A stretch of 64,000 nucleotides of DNA, taken from NCBI GenBank assembly GCA_029212365.1, contig JARGOC010000005.1:124001-188000 (forward strand), read 5' to 3'. The first letter of the stretch is position 1. Each line of letters begins with the position of its first letter. The notes below the pieces were generated by a model. It worked only from the letters and a program-made list of their open reading frames with translations, had not been told where the DNA came from and did not search any database. Source of the DNA: Roseovarius sp. (lineage in GTDB: Bacteria; Pseudomonadota; Alphaproteobacteria; Rhodobacterales; Rhodobacteraceae). Made by a program: the position numbers and the translations under genes. Of the stretch, positions 1 to 9,429 are shown piece after piece.

Positions 1-1
1 G

Positions 2-94
2 CGCGCTGTCAAGAAACGCGTTCTGGAACTATCTGGCGTACGACACGTGAGCGTGGAAATTTCCGACCCAGATGCCACAAAAGTTCAAAGCTGA
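2..94 (+). CDS. C-terminal end of a possible heavy-metal-associated-like domain protein (partial)
   Basis: An open frame enters from the left edge and ends in TGA at 92-94, giving 30 residues. The pattern (a Val-Lys-Lys helix, Leu-x-Gly-Val, then alternating Val/Ile in a strand) resembles the second half of an HMA ferredoxin-like fold. The metal-binding CxxC would lie outside the window, so the family cannot be confirmed. It would be convergent with pepF. This could also be a chance open frame. Confidence 0.25.
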   Translation, partial: RAVKKRVLELSGVRHVSVEISDPDATKVQS

Positions 95-171
95 CCCGCA
101 GGTCCAAATCTGTAGCGGCAGCAAAGTCCCGCATAGAAGCCGCGAGGTCGTCTTGGGATGGGGAAAAGATT

Positions 172-1992
172 TCACCCCTCCATCGCTTCCAGTTGATCAA
201 TGAACCCAGAAATCATGCTCAGGCCCTTATCCCAGAATTTGGGATCCGAGGCATCAAGGCCAAAGGGCGCAAGCAAGTCTTTGTGGTGCTTTGAACCGCC
301 CGCCTTGAGCATATCAAAATACTTGTCTTGGAAGCCCTCGGGGTTTTCCTCGTAAACTGCATACAGCGCGTTCACCAACCCGTCGCCAAACGCATAGGCA
401 TAGACATAAAACGGCGAATGCACGAAATGCGGGATGTAGGCCCAGAAGGTTTCATACCCTTCCGCAAAATCAAACGCAGGCCCAAGGCTTTCGGCCTGTA
501 CGGACATCCACAGCGCGTTGATATCTTCGGGGGTCAATTCGCCCTCGCGGCGCGCGGCATGCAGTTTGCATTCAAAATCATAAAACGCAATCTGGCGCAC
601 GACCGTGTTGATCATATCCTCAACTTTGCCCGCCAAAAGCACCTTGCGTTCGTGCTGGTCCTTGGCGCCGTCCAGCATCTTTTGGAACGTCAGCATTTCA
701 CCAAAAACCGATGCGGTTTCGGCCAATGTCAGAGGGGTTGAGGCCAAAAGCTCGCCCTGATCTGCCGCCAGCACCTGATGCACGCCGTGGCCCAGCTCAT
801 GGGCCAATGTCATCACATCACGCGGTTTGCCCAGATAGTTCAGCATCACATAAGGGTGCACATCCGTCACAGTTGGATGCGCAAAGGCACCGGGGGCTTT
901 GCCCGGCTTTACGCCTGCATCAATCCAGCCGTCGCTAAAAAATGGCTTGGCCAGATCGCCCATCCGCGCATCAAACGCGGTGTAGGCCCCCATCACAATC
1001 TCTTCGGCTTGTGGCCAATCAACCACCTTGCTGTCTTCAATGGGCAGGGGCGCATTGCGGTCCCAGGTTTGCATCCGCTCCAACCCCAGCCATTTGCGCT
1101 TTAGCTCATAATAACGGTGGCTCAGCTTGGGATAGGCCGCCACAACCGCGTTGCGCAGCGCCTCGACCACCTCAGGCTCCACATGGTTGCTCAGGTGACG
1201 GCTGGTTTGGGCTGTGGGCATATCGCGCCAACGGTCGATAACTTCTTTTTCCTTGGCGGCGGTGTTGTGTACACGGCTGAAAATACGGATGTTTTCACCA
1301 AAAACGCGGGCCAACTCATGGCTGGCCGCTTCGCGTTTGGCACGGTCCTGTTCGGTCAGCAGGTTCAGCGTTGCCTCAATGCCCATTTCCTCGCCATCGA
1401 CCACAAACTCCAGCCCGGCGATGGTTTCGTCGAACAGGCGTTCCCAGGCATCACCCACAACGCCCATATCGTGCAGGAACTTCTCCAGCTCGTCGCTCAG
1501 TTGATGAGGCTTCATCGCGCGGATACGATCCAGCACAGGTTTATAGCGGGCAAGGGCGGCATTTTCGCCGTACATCGCCGTCAAAGCCGTTTCTTCCAGC
1601 CGGTTCAGCTCCAGCGTGAAAAACACCAGTGGCGTGGTGAAATTGGTGATCTTTTCCTGACAATCCGACAGGAATTTGGTGCGCCCGCCGTCAGTGGTCA
1701 GCTGATAATACCGCAGACCGGCAAAGGACATGATGCGCCCGGCGATCCCGCTGATTTTCTCGTCCCGTGTGATACACTCCAAAAGGCCTGCGGCATCCAG
1801 ATCCGCCAGCTTGCCCTCATAGTCCGCAGCAAATGCAGCACAGGCGTCCTCCAGCCATTTCAGATCACGGGCCAGTTCAGGTGCATCCTCGCCTGAATAC
1901 AGATCGCTCAGGTCCCATTCCGGCAGGTTGCCCAAACCCTCGCCACCCGAAGTGGCATTGGCGTCGCGTACAGGAAAGGGCAGGGGAAGCAT
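172..1992 (-). CDS. pepF: M3-family oligoendopeptidase F
   Basis: Zinc metallopeptidase that cleaves short peptides in the cytoplasm. The M3 signature HELGH is present in the C-terminal half, followed by the downstream glutamate region (LAETASVFGE), so the catalytic site looks intact. The frame stays open upstream to 2112, but the ATG at 1990-1992 has a GAGG about 8 nt upstream and gives a normal N-terminus, so I use it (about 606 aa). The gene stands alone on the minus strand. A 235-bp gap separates it from the divergent FAH gene. Confidence 0.93.
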   Translation of the reverse strand: MLPLPFPVRDANATSGGEGLGNLPEWDLSDLYSGEDAPELARDLKWLEDACAAFAADYEGKLADLDAAGLLECITRDEKISGIAGRIMSFAGLRYYQLTTDGGRTKFLSDCQEKITNFTTPLVFFTLELNRLEETALTAMYGENAALARYKPVLDRIRAMKPHQLSDELEKFLHDMGVVGDAWERLFDETIAGLEFVVDGEEMGIEATLNLLTEQDRAKREAASHELARVFGENIRIFSRVHNTAAKEKEVIDRWRDMPTAQTSRHLSNHVEPEVVEALRNAVVAAYPKLSHRYYELKRKWLGLERMQTWDRNAPLPIEDSKVVDWPQAEEIVMGAYTAFDARMGDLAKPFFSDGWIDAGVKPGKAPGAFAHPTVTDVHPYVMLNYLGKPRDVMTLAHELGHGVHQVLAADQGELLASTPLTLAETASVFGEMLTFQKMLDGAKDQHERKVLLAGKVEDMINTVVRQIAFYDFECKLHAARREGELTPEDINALWMSVQAESLGPAFDFAEGYETFWAYIPHFVHSPFYVYAYAFGDGLVNALYAVYEENPEGFQDKYFDMLKAGGSKHHKDLLAPFGLDASDPKFWDKGLSMISGFIDQLEAMEG

Positions 1993-2227
1993 GGCAGACC
2001 TCATGTTGGTTTCATCCACACACATAGGCCGCGCAGATTGTCGCGGCAAGGGCATGAGCCTTGCCAATTGAACGTGATGGCGTAGGCTTTTGTGAAAGCG
2101 TCTGGCATTCAATTTGGGTCATGAATTGAATGCGAAACGCTCGCGACACAGAAATGTTGCGTGCGTTTCACCGCAATCCCTGATTCAAATGCAGGGTGAA
2201 ACGCCTTAAACAGGGAAAGGATCCAGA

Positions 2228-3055
2228 ATGCGATTTGTCAGATACGGAGAACCCGGCGCCGAAAAACCCGGTGTTCTGGACGCCAGCGATCAGCTACGCG
2301 ACCTGAGTGGTGTGGTGACGGATCTGGCAGGCGATGTGTTGGCCAATCTGCCAGATGTAGATCCTGAAACCCTGCCCGTGGTAGAGGGCACGCCACGCCT
2401 TGGAACACCCGTGACCGGCGTAGGTAAATTCATCGCGATCGGGTTGAACTATTTTGATCACGCCGCCGAGGTAGGGGCCAAGCCGCCCGCCGAGCCGATT
2501 GTGTTCATGAAGGCGACATCCGCCATCAGCGGACCATTTGACGCGGTATCACTGCCCCGCGGGTCGCAAAAATCCGATTGGGAGGTCGAACTGGGCATCG
2601 TCATTGGCAAACCGGCCAAATATGTGGATGAGGCAACTGCGCTGGATCACGTCGCGGGCTACACCATCGTCAATGATGTCTCTGAGCGGGCGTTTCAAAC
2701 CGAACGTGGCGGCCAATGGACCAAGGGCAAAAGCTGCGACACATTTGGCCCGATTGGGCCATGGCTGGTGACACCCGATGACGTTCCTGACCCTCAGGCG
2801 CTGGCGCTGAGCCTTGATGTGAATGGCACGCGGATGCAGACGGGAAATACATCGTCAATGATCTTTGGGGTGGCCCATGTGATCGCCTATCTCAGCCAGA
2901 TGATGAGCCTGCAATCAGGTGATGTGATTTGCACCGGCACCCCGCCCGGTGTGGGCATGGGGATGAAACCGCCGAGGTTCCTGCGTGAAGGTGATGAAAT
3001 GTCGTTGGAAATCAGCGGCCTTGGCCGCCAGATGCAGCGTGTGGTGCAGGACTAA
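2228..3055 (+). CDS. fumarylacetoacetate hydrolase family protein
   Basis: A 275-aa protein with the FAH fold. The family signatures visible are the IGLNYFDHAAE segment, the acidic metal site (DWEVELGIVIG) and the C-terminal GDVICTGTPPGVG. Family members cleave or hydrate 2-oxo acids (fumarylpyruvate, ureidoglycolate, 2-keto-3-deoxy sugar acids); the substrate cannot be read from sequence. Start ATG with AAAGGA upstream. Its 3' end overlaps the convergent alpha/beta hydrolase by 44 bp. The neighbours do not suggest a pathway. Confidence 0.9.
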   Translation: MRFVRYGEPGAEKPGVLDASDQLRDLSGVVTDLAGDVLANLPDVDPETLPVVEGTPRLGTPVTGVGKFIAIGLNYFDHAAEVGAKPPAEPIVFMKATSAISGPFDAVSLPRGSQKSDWEVELGIVIGKPAKYVDEATALDHVAGYTIVNDVSERAFQTERGGQWTKGKSCDTFGPIGPWLVTPDDVPDPQALALSLDVNGTRMQTGNTSSMIFGVAHVIAYLSQMMSLQSGDVICTGTPPGVGMGMKPPRFLREGDEMSLEISGLGRQMQRVVQD

Positions 3056-3998
3056 GTTCTGCATCACTGTGGCGCTCATAAAAGGCCCCGATACGAGAGA
3101 AGATGCGCGCCTGTGTGGCGGCGCTTTCCATCAGGGTTTCGTGCTTGCCACCGTCGATCCATTCCATCTCCGAACCGGGCCACTTGTCCATACGCTCTGT
3201 GATGCGCGGCACGTGAACAATGTCTTCTTCAGTGCCGGTGAAGGTCAGGCAAGGATACTCAGGGGACGGCAAGCGTGACAGATCGCGGGTTTCCTTTAGG
3301 GCCTCATACAACCAGCGCAGGGATGGCCCACCAAGACCGACGTCGGGCCAGGCGCGCGCCTGATTGACCATATATTGATACATGTCGCGATCATTGGTCA
3401 GCTTGTTGCTTTCAAAGGGTTCTTCCAGAACATAGGTTTCGGGTGCAGTGCCGGGGGCATAGGCGTGATCCATTCCCACATGGCGGCTGGCCCAGGACAG
3501 GAGCCACGCCATTGGGCGCAATGCCGGCGCAATTCTGATGCCCCACATCGGCCCCGAAAACACAGCCGACTGCACCGGCAGCCCCAGATAAAGCGAGCGC
3601 AGACCTATGCAGCCGCCCATGGAGTGCGCCAGCAGGTGCCATGGCTTGGGCAGGTTCAGCTTGGTTGCGGCGCCGACCATAGCGGCCACATCCAGCTGGT
3701 AATCACTGAACACATCCACATGACCCGACATCGGGTCATCGCTCAGCCGATCCGCCAGCCCCTGCCCACGCCAGTCAATCGTCAGCGTGGCATAGCCCTG
3801 TTGCGCCAAAGACGACGCGGCCCGGCCATATTTCTCAATATATTCGGTGCGCCCCGGAAAAAGCAGCACTGTGCCTTTGGCCGCCTGTTTATTGAACACA
3901 CCAATGCGCAACCGCACGCCATCCTCAGCGGTCAGCCATAAGGTCTGACCGTCATCTGGCGCATCGGCCAGATCGGCAAGGTATGGCGCTGCGGGCAT
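3012..3998 (-). CDS. alpha/beta hydrolase (lysophospholipase-like)
   Basis: About 328 aa with an alpha/beta-hydrolase fold. The nucleophile elbow is HSMGG, an early glycine-rich stretch (LFPGRTEYIEKYG) fits the oxyanion region, and GGKHE near the end supplies the likely catalytic His. This arrangement is typical of PldB/monoacylglycerol-lipase-like enzymes acting on acyl esters. The ATG at 3996-3998 overlaps the TGA of the upstream SCP2 gene as ATGA, so the two genes are probably translationally coupled. The physiological substrate is unknown. Confidence 0.85.
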   Translation of the reverse strand: MPAAPYLADLADAPDDGQTLWLTAEDGVRLRIGVFNKQAAKGTVLLFPGRTEYIEKYGRAASSLAQQGYATLTIDWRGQGLADRLSDDPMSGHVDVFSDYQLDVAAMVGAATKLNLPKPWHLLAHSMGGCIGLRSLYLGLPVQSAVFSGPMWGIRIAPALRPMAWLLSWASRHVGMDHAYAPGTAPETYVLEEPFESNKLTNDRDMYQYMVNQARAWPDVGLGGPSLRWLYEALKETRDLSRLPSPEYPCLTFTGTEEDIVHVPRITERMDKWPGSEMEWIDGGKHETLMESAATQARIFSRIGAFYERHSDAELSPAPHAASGGQGR

Positions 3999-4285
3999 CA
4001 AGACAAAACGCTGCCCAGTTTCATCGCCATGCCCATATCGCCGTCCACGGCCAGTTTGCCGGTCATGAAGGCGGATGTCGGATCCATGTCGCCGTCCAGA
4101 ATGGCCTGGAACGTGTCGGCATCTGCGGTCAGGGTCACGTCGGCCTCGTCATCGGCTGCGCGGGCGCCGTCACCGTCGATCATGATGGCGCCTTCGCCGC
4201 TGATCACAAATTTTGCCGTGCCGTCAAAACCGCCGCTGGTTTTTTCGTTCAGGGCCGCTACGGCTGCTGTGATTACATCGCTCAT
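3998..4285 (-). CDS. SCP2 sterol-transfer family protein
   Basis: A small 95-aa protein matching the SCP2 lipid-binding fold, with the core GTAKFVISGEGAIMIDGD and a closing segment on loss or gain of substrate (FMTGKLAVDGDMGMAMKL). Such proteins bind lipids or acyl-CoA in the cytoplasm. An in-frame extension runs to 4333, but the ATG at 4283-4285 has an excellent GGAGGA 7-8 nt upstream. It is coupled to the downstream hydrolase by a 4-bp overlap, which suggests a joint role in lipid handling (inference). Confidence 0.88.
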   Translation of the reverse strand: MSDVITAAVAALNEKTSGGFDGTAKFVISGEGAIMIDGDGARAADDEADVTLTADADTFQAILDGDMDPTSAFMTGKLAVDGDMGMAMKLGSVLS

Positions 4286-4356
4286 GTACTCTTCCTCCAG
4301 AAGTGATCTGCCGGGGGGTTTGCAATCCGGCAATCTACGCTAAACTCATCTGTGTT

Positions 4357-4929
4357 ATGAGAGCATTAAGACAGAACCTCAATAATGTCGTGGCGGCACT
4401 TTTTGTGACAGTCATGATTTCCTTACCCACCGGTGGGGCAAATGCGGCTGACAGCGCCAGGCTGGATCAGTTGTTTGCCCAGCTGTTGGAGGCCGATGAA
4501 CGCGCCGCCCTGCGTATTGCGGGCGAAATTGAGCTGGAATTCTCCAAATCTGGCTCGGCTTCGATGGATTTGCTGCTGAAACGCGGGCGCGATGCGTTTG
4601 AGGCGGGCCAATTCAACATCGCCATCCAGCATCTGACAGCGCTGACCGATCATGCGCCAGATTTCGCCGAGGGCTTTTACTGGCGCGCGTTGGCCTACAT
4701 TCAAGCCGAGCTTTTTGGCCCCGCCTTTGCCGATCTGGAGCGGGCGCTGACACTGGCCCCACGTCATTTCGGCGCGATTGAGGCGCTGGGCTATGTTTTG
4801 GTTGTCATGGAGCGGCCCCATATGGCGCAGGAAGCCTATGAAAGGGTTTTGGCTATACACCCCTATCACAAGGACGTATTGACAGCTCTGGACAGTCTGG
4901 GCACACAAATTCGCGGCCAGGATCTCTGA
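4357..4929 (+). CDS. secreted TPR-repeat protein
   Basis: 190 aa. An N-terminal hydrophobic signal segment (about residues 12-28, ending in ANAA) is followed by tetratricopeptide-like helices, including the A-E-G-F-Y-W-R-A-L-A and ADLERALTLAP units typical of TPRs. It is probably periplasmic and a protein-interaction module; no enzymatic motif is seen. Start chosen at the ATG at 4357 because it puts the signal peptide at the N-terminus. It resembles the TPR protein at 53746-54297 in length, signal and repeat wording. 21 nt separate it from the downstream helicase gene. Confidence 0.8.
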   Translation: MRALRQNLNNVVAALFVTVMISLPTGGANAADSARLDQLFAQLLEADERAALRIAGEIELEFSKSGSASMDLLLKRGRDAFEAGQFNIAIQHLTALTDHAPDFAEGFYWRALAYIQAELFGPAFADLERALTLAPRHFGAIEALGYVLVVMERPHMAQEAYERVLAIHPYHKDVLTALDSLGTQIRGQDL

Positions 4930-4950
4930 TCGAGGCAAAGAGGGCAAGTG

Positions 4951-7767
4951 ATGGGCGAACAGTCAAGAATCCTTGCGGTTCTGGGCCCCACAAATACCGG
5001 CAAAACCCACTACGCAATTGAGCGGATGCTAGCGCACCGCACGGGCGTTATCGGGCTGCCTTTGCGCCTGCTGGCACGCGAGGTCTATGACAAGATCGTT
5101 GGCCTGCGTGGGCCGTCGGTAGTGGCGCTGATCACAGGCGAGGAGCGCATCATACCCCCGCGCGCCAAATACTGGGTCTGCACGGTCGAGGCGATGCCCC
5201 AGGGCATGGGGGTTGATTTTGTCGCCATTGATGAAATTCAGCTTTGCGCCGACCCCGAGCGCGGTCATGTTTTCACCAATCGTTTGCTGGGGATGCGGGG
5301 CACGCGTGAAACGCAGTTTCTGGGCAGCCACACCATGCGCCATGTCATTGCCGCACTGGTCCCTGAGGCCGAGTTTTTGGGGCGTGAACGACTGTCGCAA
5401 CTCAGCTATTCAGGCCCCAAGAAATTATCCAAAATGCCGCCGCGCAGTGCCATCGTCGGCTTTTCGGTTGATAACGTCTATGCCATCGCCGAATTGCTGC
5501 GCCGCCAAAAGGGCGGGGCGGCGGTTGTGATGGGCGCGCTCAGCCCGCGCACGCGCAACGCGCAGGTGGAGCTGTATCAAAACGGCGAGGTGGATTATCT
5601 GGTTGCCACCGATGCGATCGGCATGGGGCTGAACCTTGATATCAATCATGTCGCCTTTTCATCGCTGACCAAATTTGATGGGCGGCGTATGCGTAATCTG
5701 GCCCCAAATGAGCTGGCTCAGATTGCCGGACGGGCGGGCAGGGGGATGCGCCACGGCACCTTCGGGGTGACAGGTGATGCGCGCGACCTGCACGAAGAGG
5801 TGGCCAACGCCATCATGGATCACCGCTTTACCCCGATCCAAAAACTGGAGTGGCGCAATGACCGGCTGCAATTTGGCACGCCCGAGGCGCTGATCCGCAG
5901 CCTCGAAACTCGCCCCACGGATGAACGGTTGGTTGCCGCACGCGAGGCCGATGACCTGATTGCCCTCAAAACCCTGTCAGCCCAAGCGGACATCCGCCAA
6001 CGCGCACAGGATGGCAGTGCAGTCAAACTGCTGTGGGATGTCTGCCGTATTCCTGATTTCCGCTCGATCAGCCCCGCAGAACATGCAGGCCTGCTGGAAA
6101 GCATATATTGCGACCTGAATGATCATGGCCGCATCCCTGATGATTGGCTGGCACGCCAAATCCGGCGCATCGATCGCGTCGATGGTGACATTGACACATT
6201 ATCGAAACGTCTGGCCTATATCCGCACCTGGACCTATGTGGCACAGCGCAAAGGTTGGGTAGATGACGAAAACCATTGGCGCGGGGCGACGCGCGCTGTA
6301 GAAGACCGCTTGTCAGATGCGCTGCATGGTGCATTGACCCAAAGATTTGTGGATCGGCGCACATCCGTATTGCTGCGCCGACTCAAGCAGAAGGAGGCCA
6401 TGGTGGCCGAAGTAAGTGATCAAGGCGACGTAACTGTCGAAGGCGAATTTGTCGGACGGCTGATTGGCTTCCGGTTTATTCAGGATAAAGAGGCCTCGGG
6501 GGCTGAGGCCAAGACATTGGCACAGGCCAGTCTTCAGGCATTGGCCCCGCATTTCCACCTCAAGGCGGACCGGTTCTATAACGCACCGGACACCGAGATT
6601 GATTTCACCGAACAAGGTGGGTTGATGTGGGGCGATCAGGCCGTAGGCAAGCTGGTGGCGGGCGATGACCCGCTGAAACCGCAGGCACAGGCCTTTGTAG
6701 ACGAGGCCGCAGGCGATGACGTGGCTGGCAAAGTCCAGCGCCGCTTGCAGCACTTTATTGACCGCAAGATCGCGACCCTGTTTGAGCCGCTTTTGAACCT
6801 GCAAAAAGACGAAGCCCTGACAGGCATTGCGCGCGGCTTTGGCTTTCGCATGGTCGAAGGCTTTGGCATCCTGCCCCGTGGCGAGGTGGCTGAAGACGTC
6901 AAAGCGCTGGATCAGGACGCTCGTGGCGCGCTGCGCAAACATGGCATCCGGTTTGGCCAGTTCACCATCTTCATGCCTTTGTTGCTGAAACCCGCGCCGA
7001 CGCGCCTGCGTCTGGTGCTGTGGTCCTTGGCAAATGGCCTGTCAGAATTCCCCGAATCACCCCCTCCGGGCCTGGTCACTGTGCCCTCGGGCAAGGATGT
7101 GCCGGGCGCGCATCACACCATGTCGGGCTATCGCGGCGCGGGTGAACGCGCGATTCGCATTGATATGCTGGAACGCCTGGCCGATATGCTGCGGGCCGAA
7201 GACAGCCGTGGCGGATTTGAAGCCAAGGCCGACATGCTGTCGATCACAGGCATGACGCTGGAGCAGTTCGCTGATCTGATGCAGGGTCTGGGCTATAAGG
7301 CCGAGCGTGGCGAGCGTGAAAAACAGCGTGTGGTCGTGGCCGAGCCAGTGGCTAAGACACCCGCCGCTGATACCGCCAAAGCCGAGGCTCCGCAGGAGCC
7401 GGAGGCCACCGCTGAAGCGCCGGAGGCGCTCAAGACCCCCGCGCCGGAGGCGCCTGACGCCCCAACGCCGGAGGCGCCCGCTGAACCTGCTGAGGCAATA
7501 GCCGAAGCTGCCCCCGAAGAAGAGAAAACCCCCGAGCAGGAGGTTTTCTATACCTTCACCTGGGCGGCACGTCCGCGTGGCAATCCGCGCCCACAACAGG
7601 CGAACAACAAGCCCAGAGGCAAAGGCAAGCGCCCGCCCCGCAAGGGCGGCAAGCCCGAGGGTGATCGCGGGGCCAAGACCTTCTCCTCTAAACCGCAAAA
7701 GAAAGACCGGATCGACCCGGACAATCCTTTTGCTGCGGCCCTCATGGGGCTGAAAGACAAAACCTGA
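4951..7767 (+). CDS. SUV3-like DEAD/DEAH-box RNA helicase
   Basis: A 938-aa superfamily 2 helicase. Walker A is GPTNTGKT at residues 12-19, motif II is DEIQ at about 94-97, and the second RecA domain ends with the QIAGRAGR motif VI. This matches the mitochondrial SUV3/alphaproteobacterial helicase family, which unwinds RNA. A C-terminal tail of about 120 residues is Ala/Pro/Glu-rich and then Lys/Arg-rich, probably a disordered RNA-binding tail. ATG at 4951 is preferred over the GTG at 4948 because AGAGGG lies 6 nt upstream. The S4-domain gene follows 4 nt after the stop. Confidence 0.92.
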   Translation: MGEQSRILAVLGPTNTGKTHYAIERMLAHRTGVIGLPLRLLAREVYDKIVGLRGPSVVALITGEERIIPPRAKYWVCTVEAMPQGMGVDFVAIDEIQLCADPERGHVFTNRLLGMRGTRETQFLGSHTMRHVIAALVPEAEFLGRERLSQLSYSGPKKLSKMPPRSAIVGFSVDNVYAIAELLRRQKGGAAVVMGALSPRTRNAQVELYQNGEVDYLVATDAIGMGLNLDINHVAFSSLTKFDGRRMRNLAPNELAQIAGRAGRGMRHGTFGVTGDARDLHEEVANAIMDHRFTPIQKLEWRNDRLQFGTPEALIRSLETRPTDERLVAAREADDLIALKTLSAQADIRQRAQDGSAVKLLWDVCRIPDFRSISPAEHAGLLESIYCDLNDHGRIPDDWLARQIRRIDRVDGDIDTLSKRLAYIRTWTYVAQRKGWVDDENHWRGATRAVEDRLSDALHGALTQRFVDRRTSVLLRRLKQKEAMVAEVSDQGDVTVEGEFVGRLIGFRFIQDKEASGAEAKTLAQASLQALAPHFHLKADRFYNAPDTEIDFTEQGGLMWGDQAVGKLVAGDDPLKPQAQAFVDEAAGDDVAGKVQRRLQHFIDRKIATLFEPLLNLQKDEALTGIARGFGFRMVEGFGILPRGEVAEDVKALDQDARGALRKHGIRFGQFTIFMPLLLKPAPTRLRLVLWSLANGLSEFPESPPPGLVTVPSGKDVPGAHHTMSGYRGAGERAIRIDMLERLADMLRAEDSRGGFEAKADMLSITGMTLEQFADLMQGLGYKAERGEREKQRVVVAEPVAKTPAADTAKAEAPQEPEATAEAPEALKTPAPEAPDAPTPEAPAEPAEAIAEAAPEEEKTPEQEVFYTFTWAARPRGNPRPQQANNKPRGKGKRPPRKGGKPEGDRGAKTFSSKPQKKDRIDPDNPFAAALMGLKDKT

Positions 7768-7771
7768 GCGT

Positions 7772-8158
7772 GTGAGCGACCCAAACGACAAGCTCCGGAT
7801 CGACAAATGGCTTTGGCAGGCGCGGTTCTTTAAAACCCGCAGCCTGTCGGCCAAACTGGTCAGCTCGGGGCATGTCCGGGTCAACAGCACCCATGTCGCC
7901 AAACCCGCCTTTGGTATCTGTGCCGGTGATGTGCTCACCTTTCCGCAAGCCAAAGAGGTGCGTGTGATCAAGGTCGTGGCGCTGGGCGTGCGGCGTGGCC
8001 CAGCCCCCGAGGCCGCGCTGCTGTACGAAGACCTCAGCCCGCCCGCGCCAAAACCAAAGAATACTATTCCCCCCGCGCCGAAATATGAGGGAAAAGGCCG
8101 CCCCACCAAACGGGATCGTCGTAAACTCGACCCGAATATGCGCCGAGAGCTTGATTGA
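7772..8158 (+). CDS. RNA-binding S4 domain protein (Hsp15-like)
   Basis: 128 aa with a GTG start. The N-terminal S4 domain (about residues 8-65) shows the usual RIDKWLWQARFFKTR start and SGHVRVN core, and the tail is basic. Hsp15/HslR relatives bind stalled 50S ribosomal subunits carrying nascent chains. It begins 4 nt after the helicase stop, so the two are cotranscribed, which points to shared RNA or ribosome work. Confidence 0.9.
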   Translation: MSDPNDKLRIDKWLWQARFFKTRSLSAKLVSSGHVRVNSTHVAKPAFGICAGDVLTFPQAKEVRVIKVVALGVRRGPAPEAALLYEDLSPPAPKPKNTIPPAPKYEGKGRPTKRDRRKLDPNMRRELD

Positions 8159-8210
8159 TCCAGCCCGCTGGATTAGGTGACATCCGACACACGCCAGAAC
8201 AGAGACCCCA

Positions 8211-8546
8211 ATGACCTACATCGTGAACGACGCCTGCATCGAGTGCAAATACACCGACTGTGTCGAAGTATGCCCCGTAGATTGCTTCTATGAGGGGGAG
8301 AACATGCTGGTGATCCACCCGGATGAATGCATTGACTGCGGTGTGTGCGAGCCGGAATGCCCTGCCGATGCAATCCGCCCTGACACCGAGCCAGACATGG
8401 AAAAATGGGTCGAGTTCAATCGCAAGTACTCGGAAATGTGGCCGGTGATCATTTCGAAGAAAGATGAGATGCCCAACGCCGCAGAACGTGACGGCGAAGA
8501 GGGCAAGATGAAGTACTTCTCCGAAGCCCCCGGTGAAGGCGGCTGA
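8211..8546 (+). CDS. fdxA: ferredoxin FdxA (7Fe-8S type)
   Basis: 111 aa. Two cysteine clusters are visible: an N-terminal one with wider spacing ([14 protein letters not shown]) typical of the 3Fe-4S site, and a classical 4Fe-4S motif ([12 protein letters not shown]). The acidic C-terminal half matches alphaproteobacterial FdxA. It is a small electron carrier; the partners are not given by the neighbours. The fdxA-carD order is common in alphaproteobacteria (from memory). Confidence 0.95.
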   Translation: MTYIVNDACIECKYTDCVEVCPVDCFYEGENMLVIHPDECIDCGVCEPECPADAIRPDTEPDMEKWVEFNRKYSEMWPVIISKKDEMPNAAERDGEEGKMKYFSEAPGEGG

Positions 8547-8694
8547 CCCTGCCACCACTTTGTGTGATCGATCAACATCGCTGTCTAATCACCTGAATGA
8601 CCACAGGTAATTTGATGTGGCGCGCCACTGCTCTGGTGGAAAGCCGCATTTTGTGGTATGATTCTATCAATATGTGAAGAAGTTTGCCTTATAT

Positions 8695-8724
8695 CCATCT
8701 GCCCAAGCTGCCGCTTGGGGATGG
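8695..8724 (+). terminator. strong hairpin between fdxA and carD
   Basis: A 7-bp stem (CCCAAGC/GCTTGGG) with a TGCC loop is extended by an outer 5-bp stem (CCATC/GATGG) across a 2-nt bulge and followed by ATTTCTTT. It lies about 150 nt after fdxA and about 100 nt before carD. It may end fdxA transcripts or sit in the carD 5' leader. The T-tract is imperfect. Confidence 0.4.
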
Positions 8725-8821
8725 ATTTCTTTGCGCCTGAAACATCTGCACGGCGAGTCATATGGCTCTCGGTTCAGGTTTTTGCGCCTCAGATATAAGG
8801 CCCCCGTTAAGGAAGACCTGA

Positions 8822-9340
8822 ATGACCAAGACCAAAAAGCATGAGTTTCGCCCTGACCAGTTTGTTGTATACCCCGCACATGGCGTTGGCCAAGTTGTTT
8901 CGATCGAAGAGCAAGAGATTGCCGGCATCACGCTGGAGCTGTTTGTCATCGCGTTTGAGAAAGACAAAATGACCCTGCGCGTCCCCACCAGCAAAGCCGT
9001 CGAAATTGGCATGCGCAGCCTGTCGAGCCCCGACACCGTAACGCGGGCAATGACCACGCTGAAAGGCAAAGCCAAAGTGAAACGCGCCATGTGGTCGCGC
9101 CGCGCGCAGGAATATGAGCAAAAGATCAACTCGGGTGATCTGATTGCCATCGCCGAAGTGGTGCGCGATTTGCACCGCACCGATGATCAACGCGAGCAGA
9201 GCTATTCCGAGCGCCAGTTATATGAAGCCGCCCTTGAGCGGCTGACCCGCGAAGTGGCTGCCGTGGCTGGCGGCGATGAAGTGCAGGCCGCCAAACGTGT
9301 TGATGACGTTCTGGTCTCACGCGCTGCCGCTGCCGCCTAA
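8822..9340 (+). CDS. carD: CarD family transcriptional regulator
   Basis: 172 aa. The N-terminal RNA-polymerase-interacting domain (FRPDQFVVYPAHGVGQVVSIEEQEIAG) and the helical C-terminal DNA-binding half match CarD/CdnL. These proteins bind the RNA polymerase beta subunit and stabilise open complexes, notably at rRNA promoters. The gene is monocistronic, with a hairpin upstream and a rho-independent terminator downstream. Confidence 0.93.
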   Translation: MTKTKKHEFRPDQFVVYPAHGVGQVVSIEEQEIAGITLELFVIAFEKDKMTLRVPTSKAVEIGMRSLSSPDTVTRAMTTLKGKAKVKRAMWSRRAQEYEQKINSGDLIAIAEVVRDLHRTDDQREQSYSERQLYEAALERLTREVAAVAGGDEVQAAKRVDDVLVSRAAAAA

Positions 9341-9393
9341 GGGCATTGGTGATCCCATGTTTTGGGATTTCAGCAATTAGCCTCCAACAATTT

Positions 9394-9425
9394 AAGGCCG
9401 TGCTCTGAGGGGCGCGGCCTTTTCC
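9394..9425 (+). terminator. rho-independent terminator after carD
   Basis: Stem AAGGCCGTGC pairs with GCGCGGCCTT (one mismatch) and is followed by a T-run. It sits 53 nt after the carD stop and just before the convergent cobS stop. Confidence 0.7.
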
Positions 9426-9429
9426 TTGG

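Noticed and set aside
9..200. 63-aa minus-strand open frame at the left edge
   Set aside because: Overlaps the end of pepF, has no good ribosome site and no recognisable domain.
1117..1896. 259-aa plus-strand open frame opposite pepF
   Set aside because: Shadow of pepF; composition rich in His/Gln/Arg and no start signal.
7057..8109. 350-aa minus-strand frame across the helicase tail and S4 gene
   Set aside because: Low-complexity reverse translation of the Ala/Pro-rich tail; spans two real genes.
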